Below, piece after piece: positions 60,456 to 64,000 of a stretch of 64,000 bases of DNA. Position 1 is the first letter of the stretch; every line of letters begins with the position of its first letter. The notes under the pieces are model-generated. The model ran no database searches. It was given only the letters and a program-made list of their open reading frames with translations, and was not told where the DNA came from. The stretch spans positions 42,358 to 106,357 of the forward strand of contig DATJUB010000012.1 in NCBI GenBank assembly GCA_035502775.1, read 5' to 3'. The position numbers and the translations under genes were made by a program. The stretch comes from 67-14 sp035502775. GTDB taxonomy: Bacteria > Actinomycetota > Thermoleophilia > Solirubrobacterales > 70-9.

Positions 60456-62954
60456 TCAGGCGGGCTTCACAGCCAAGTTCACCAGCTTGCCGGGTACCAC
60501 GATCTCCTTGACGATCTCGAATCCCTCGAGATGTTTGGCCACGTTCTCACAGGCTTTCGCCATTGCCAGGATCTCGTCCTTCTCCGTGCCGTCGGCGACC
60601 TCAATTCGGTCACGGACCTTGCCGTTGACCTGGACCACGATCGTGACCGTGTCGGACTTCAGCATCTCCGGGTCGGCCTCGGGCCAGGCTGCTTCCCAGA
60701 TCCTCTCGCCGGTCAGCTTCTCGTAAACCTCGGCCGCGAGGTGCGGCGCGAAGGGCTGGATGAGTGAGGCGGCTGTCACGGTGGCGAAGGAGAGGCAGTC
60801 CCGGCCGTTCTCGTCCCCGATCAGGCCATCCTTCACGCGGTAGATCTCGTTGACCAGCTCCATCACGGCGGCGACCACCGTGTTGAACTGGAAACCGCGA
60901 CTGAAGTCCCGGGTGGCCTTGTCGATCGCCCAGTGCGCCTTGGCGACCACGGCACGTCCTTCGCCCTGGAGCTCGGTTCCGGTGACGTTGCCCGCCTCTC
61001 CTCCGGCTTCGGCGATCTCCTCGGTGGCCCGCCAGAGGCGTGAGAGGAAGCGGTGGACGCCCTCCACCCCTTCGTCGTTCCAGTCCCCGCCGCGATCGGG
61101 CGGTCCCATGAAGCAGACGTAGGTCCGGGCGGCGTCGGCACCGTGTCGGGCGACGATCTCCGAGGGGCTTACGGTGTTGCCCTTCGATTTCGACATCTTC
61201 GCGCCGTCACGGGTGATCATTCCCTGGGTGAACAGGTTGGCGAACGGCTCGACCACACCGATATGGCCCATGTCGTGAAGCGCCTTGGCGAAGAAACGGG
61301 CGTAGAGCAGATGAAGGATGGCGTGCTCCACACCACCGATGTACTGGTCGACCGCCATCCAGTGGTCGGCCGCCTCGCGCGAGAACGGCATCTCGCTGTT
61401 CTTCGAGTCGAGGTAGCGCAGGAAGTACCAGGACGAATCGACGAAGGTGTCCATCGTGTCGGTCTCGCGCTTGGCCGCGGCACCACAGCTCGGACAGGTC
61501 GTGTTGACCCAGTCCTCGGCGGCGGCCAGCGGGCTCTTGCCCTTCGGCGCGTAGTCCTCGATCTCCGGCAGCTCGACTGGCAGCCGGTCCTCGGGGACCG
61601 GCACCATGCCGCACTCGTCGCAATGCACGATCGGGATCGGCGCGCCCCAGTAGCGCTGGCGCGAGAGCAGCCAATCGCGCAGGCGGTAGTTGATCGACTT
61701 GTCCCCACGGCCCTCTTCGGCCAGCCAGGCGACGATCTGCTCGTAGGCCTCGCGGTTCTGGATGCCGTCGAAACGGCCGGAATCGACCATCGGGCCGTCG
61801 CCCGTGAAAGGCAGCTCAGCCTCCTCCTCCGGGGTTCCCTCGGGGGCGGCGATCACGCGCCGGATCGGCAGGTCGAAAGTCTTGGCGAAGGCGAAATCAC
61901 GCTCGTCGTGGCCGGGCACGGCCATCACGGCGCCGGTTCCGTAGTCCATCAGCACGTAGTCGGCGACGAACATCGGGATCTCTTCGCCGTTGACCGGGTT
62001 GGTCACGGTTCGGCCGAGCGGGACACCGGTCTTCGGACGACCCTCGTCACCCCGCTCCTGCAGCGATTCCCGGGCGACCGAGTTGACGTACTCACGCACC
62101 GGCTCCTCGGCGTCGGTCCCGGCGACCAGGCCCTCGAGCTCGGGATGTTCGGGCGCGATCACGAAGAAGGTCGCGCCGAAGAGCGTGTCCGGGCGGGTGG
62201 TGAAGACCGGGAAGTCGATCCCGGCTTCCTCGCTGCGGAAAGTGACCTCGGCCCCTTCCGAGCGGCCGATCCAGTTCTTCTGCATCGTGATCACGTGCTC
62301 GGGCCAGGACTCGAGCTCGTCGAAGTCGTCGAGGAGACGCTGGGCGTATGCCGTGGTCTTGAAGAACCATTGACGCAGGTTGCGGGTCTCGACCTCGGTT
62401 CCGCATCGTTCGCAGCGGCCGTCGACGACCTGCTCGTTGGCGAGCACGGTGGCGTCCTTCGGACACCACTGGACCGGCGCCTGGGTGCGGTAGGCCAGCC
62501 CCTCGTTGAACATCTGCAGGAAGATCCATTGGGTCCAGCGGTAGTACTCGGGGGTGTGGGTCGCGAGCGTGCGCGACCAGTCGATCGAGATTCCCCACTC
62601 GGCGAACTGGCGGTTGAAGGACGCGATCGACTTCTCGGTCGCGACCGCGGGGGCGACTCCGGTCTTGATCGCGTTGTTCTCGGCCGGCAGCCCGAACGAG
62701 TCGTAGCCCATCGGATGGATGACCTCGAAGCCGTTGCGGCGGCGGAAGTGAGCGATCGCGTCGCCCACCGAGTAGCACTTCAGGTGGCCCACATGGGGCT
62801 CGCCCGAGGGGTACGGAAGCATCTCCAGCACATATGCCTTCGGCTTGTCCGGATCGAATCCGTCCTCACCGGGGTTCGGCACCTCCCAGGTGCCCTCGTC
62901 CGCCCATACGCGCTGCCACTTTTCCTCGATCGAGCGAGGTTCGTACCTTGTCAT
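60456..62954 (-). CDS. leuS: Leucyl-tRNA synthetase
   Basis: An 832-residue class I synthetase charging tRNA-Leu. HIGH motif as PYPSGEPHVGHLKCYSVGD, KMSKSKGNTVSPSEI near residue 580, the CP1 editing domain (about 220-410, FTTRPDTLFGATFFVIAPEHPE), and two Zn-type CxxC elements (CERCG, CDECG, CPSCG). No T-box precedes it: the gap to the upstream gene is only 33 bp, with a TAGACT hexamer 8 nt before the ATG. Confidence 0.97.
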   Translation of the reverse strand: MTRYEPRSIEEKWQRVWADEGTWEVPNPGEDGFDPDKPKAYVLEMLPYPSGEPHVGHLKCYSVGDAIAHFRRRNGFEVIHPMGYDSFGLPAENNAIKTGVAPAVATEKSIASFNRQFAEWGISIDWSRTLATHTPEYYRWTQWIFLQMFNEGLAYRTQAPVQWCPKDATVLANEQVVDGRCERCGTEVETRNLRQWFFKTTAYAQRLLDDFDELESWPEHVITMQKNWIGRSEGAEVTFRSEEAGIDFPVFTTRPDTLFGATFFVIAPEHPELEGLVAGTDAEEPVREYVNSVARESLQERGDEGRPKTGVPLGRTVTNPVNGEEIPMFVADYVLMDYGTGAVMAVPGHDERDFAFAKTFDLPIRRVIAAPEGTPEEEAELPFTGDGPMVDSGRFDGIQNREAYEQIVAWLAEEGRGDKSINYRLRDWLLSRQRYWGAPIPIVHCDECGMVPVPEDRLPVELPEIEDYAPKGKSPLAAAEDWVNTTCPSCGAAAKRETDTMDTFVDSSWYFLRYLDSKNSEMPFSREAADHWMAVDQYIGGVEHAILHLLYARFFAKALHDMGHIGVVEPFANLFTQGMITRDGAKMSKSKGNTVSPSEIVARHGADAARTYVCFMGPPDRGGDWNDEGVEGVHRFLSRLWRATEEIAEAGGEAGNVTGTELQGEGRAVVAKAHWAIDKATRDFSRGFQFNTVVAAVMELVNEIYRVKDGLIGDENGRDCLSFATVTAASLIQPFAPHLAAEVYEKLTGERIWEAAWPEADPEMLKSDTVTIVVQVNGKVRDRIEVADGTEKDEILAMAKACENVAKHLEGFEIVKEIVVPGKLVNLAVKPA

Positions 62955-62962
62955 CAGCGGGG

Positions 62963-62968
62963 AGTCTA
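62963..62968 (-). promoter_or_regulatory. -10 element of leuS
   Basis: TAGACT followed by 8 nt and the ATG at 62954; predicted leader of 0-2 nt. Confidence 0.4.
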
Positions 62969-62987
62969 TGAAGAAACCGCTTGGGGT

Positions 62988-63929
62988 CTATTCAGACCCG
63001 GCCGGGCGCCACTGCCGGATGTCCGGGAGGGCTCTGAGACTGGGTTCTACCCGCTCACGGACCGACTCGAAATCGGGCGGCAGGGACAGCTTCTCGCCGA
63101 GGTGGCCGAGCTCTTCGTCGGTGGTGAAGCCGGGGCCGATCGTCGCCAGTTCGAAGAGCACACCACCGGGCTCCCGGAAGTAGACGGCCTTGAAGTAGAA
63201 ACGATCGATCACCGGGGTCGCGTAGAGACCGGTGGAGGCGGCCCGCTCACGCCACTGTTCGTGCTGGTCGAGCGGCGAGGCCCAGGCGATGTGGTGAACC
63301 GTGCCGGCTCCGGGGATTCCCCGTTCCTCCGGCGGCGGATCCAGGTAGTAGACGCCGGAGCGCTCCTCGCCGGAGCGGCGCCACACACCCTCGCCCTCCT
63401 TGACGAAGCCGAGCACGTCACCGAGCACCTCCTCGGTGAACTCCTGATTGCCGGAATACGCCCGCACACCCTCGAATCCCTGGATCGCGAACTCGGCCGG
63501 AATCTCCTTGTGGTGGGCGGTCAGCGGGGCCTCGTCGCCCCTGTACACGAAGAACTCGTGGGTCAGTCCCTCCGGGTCGGCGAAGGCGAGCGCGTCACCT
63601 TCCAGCACCGATTCGACCCCGGCATCGCCGAGTCGCCGGTGCCAGAACTCGAGCGCCTCCCGTGAGGGGAGTCTCCAGAGAATGCGGTGGATCATGCCCG
63701 CCCCGGCCCGCCCCGGACGGGCGCCCGGATACTCGAAGAAGGTCAGATCGAAGCCGGGATGGCCGGTCTCGTCACCGTAGAAGAGGTGGTAGACCGAGGG
63801 GTCGTCCTGGTTGACCGTCTTCTTGACCATGCGCATGCCGAGAAGCCCGGCATAGAACTCGACGTTGCCCGGCGCGTCACCGGTGATGCAGCTGATGTGA
63901 TGGACACCCTCAAGTCGAAGTTCGCTCAT
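62988..63929 (-). CDS. VOC-family ring-cleaving dioxygenase-like protein (MhqO/PcpA-like)
   Basis: A 313-residue protein made of two vicinal-oxygen-chelate modules. The metal ligands are in VHHISCITGD, MIHRILWRL and THEFFVYRG of the N-half, and in VHHIAWASPL and GVLFELATIG of the C-half. The VKKTVNQDDPSVYHLFYGDETGHPG segment is typical of the MhqA/MhqO/PcpA hydroquinone dioxygenase-like group. It probably detoxifies quinones or opens a substituted aromatic ring. TAGGCT ends 6 nt before the ATG and overlaps the stop codon of the partial gene upstream. Confidence 0.9.
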   Translation of the reverse strand: MSELRLEGVHHISCITGDAPGNVEFYAGLLGMRMVKKTVNQDDPSVYHLFYGDETGHPGFDLTFFEYPGARPGRAGAGMIHRILWRLPSREALEFWHRRLGDAGVESVLEGDALAFADPEGLTHEFFVYRGDEAPLTAHHKEIPAEFAIQGFEGVRAYSGNQEFTEEVLGDVLGFVKEGEGVWRRSGEERSGVYYLDPPPEERGIPGAGTVHHIAWASPLDQHEQWRERAASTGLYATPVIDRFYFKAVYFREPGGVLFELATIGPGFTTDEELGHLGEKLSLPPDFESVRERVEPSLRALPDIRQWRPAGSE

Positions 63930-63935
63930 ACGAGA

Positions 63936-63941
63936 AGCCTA
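63936..63941 (-). promoter_or_regulatory. -10 element of the VOC dioxygenase gene (leaderless)
   Basis: TAGGCT, TCTCGT, then the ATG at 63929. The first three bases would be the stop codon of the gene that enters from the right edge. Confidence 0.45.
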
Positions 63942-64000
63942 GTGGGCCACCATCGCGGCCTTCAAGACGATCAGCCGGAACTGGGGGCGATTTTGGTGGC
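63939..64000 (-). CDS. C-terminal end of an unidentified gene (cut by window edge)
   Basis: The last 19 codons before a TAG at 63941-63939 read HQNRPQFRLIVLKAAMVAH. Codon third positions are almost all G or C, which favours real coding, but the piece is too short to name. Its end lies 9 bp before the VOC gene start. Confidence 0.4.
   Translation of the reverse strand, partial: HQNRPQFRLIVLKAAMVAH

Noticed and set aside
62955..62987. T-box leader for leuS
   Set aside because: The gap to the upstream gene is only 33 bp, far too short for a T-box.
61053..63665. 870-codon open frame on the plus strand
   Set aside because: Antisense to leuS and the VOC gene, both strongly identified; the translation has no recognisable motif.

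Overview
The window is about 64 kb of high-GC bacterial chromosome, densely packed with mostly housekeeping genes and with no phage, insertion sequence, CRISPR array, rRNA or tRNA that I can see. Gene content and order (polA, rpsA, coaE and uvrB close together; hrcA-dnaJ-prmA; era-ybeY-phoH-yqeY; leuS, comEA, comEC, holA, rpsT, lepA) point to an actinobacterium. Lineage-type secreted proteins, a pyrophosphate-type phosphofructokinase and a split trp cluster make a Thermoleophilia/Solirubrobacterales-like organism the best guess; this placement is inference.

Layout. 0-18 kb: the 5' end of uvrB, a DoxX-like protein, an HD-GYP phosphodiesterase-like protein, a TM protein/MFS exporter/lytic transglycosylase run, coaE-rpsA, a geranylgeranyl-reductase-like flavoprotein, mmsA, transporters and polA. 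18-26 kb: a secreted alpha/beta hydrolase, malic enzyme, a flavin reductase, an RTX-type repeat protein, a TIGR01777 epimerase, an F420/NADP-type oxidoreductase and PPi-type pfkA. 26-35 kb: lipoprotein-hisIE-trpEGDC, an htrA protease gene, then trpFBA. 35-38.6 kb: a five-gene operon with a SipW-type signal peptidase and four TasA/camelysin-like or SipW-signal secreted proteins, the most system-like accessory locus here. 38.7-50 kb: era, ybeY, phoH, yqeY, murI, prmA, dnaJ, hrcA, a HadAB-like dehydratase pair, a PAS-GGDEF protein and lepA. 50-64 kb: a membrane GT-C-like protein, murJ, rpsT, holA, comEC, comEA, two paralogous secreted proteins, leuS and a VOC dioxygenase-like protein.

How it works together. 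The trp genes with hisIE draw on the same phosphoribosyl chemistry. comEA/comEC make a DNA-uptake machine. The SipW operon should export and mature a family of surface proteins. HD-GYP and GGDEF proteins indicate c-di-GMP signalling.

Most notable signals. Many genes have a TANNNT (often TAGGNT) -10 element ending exactly 6 nt before the start codon, which predicts widespread leaderless transcripts and fixes many starts. coaE and the first SipW-operon gene lack any ATG/GTG/TTG start, although a good Shine-Dalgarno sits before a GTC codon. A perfect 25-bp hairpin lies between the 5' ends of rpsA and its divergent neighbour. Several gene ends carry perfect or nested palindromes without U-tracts.
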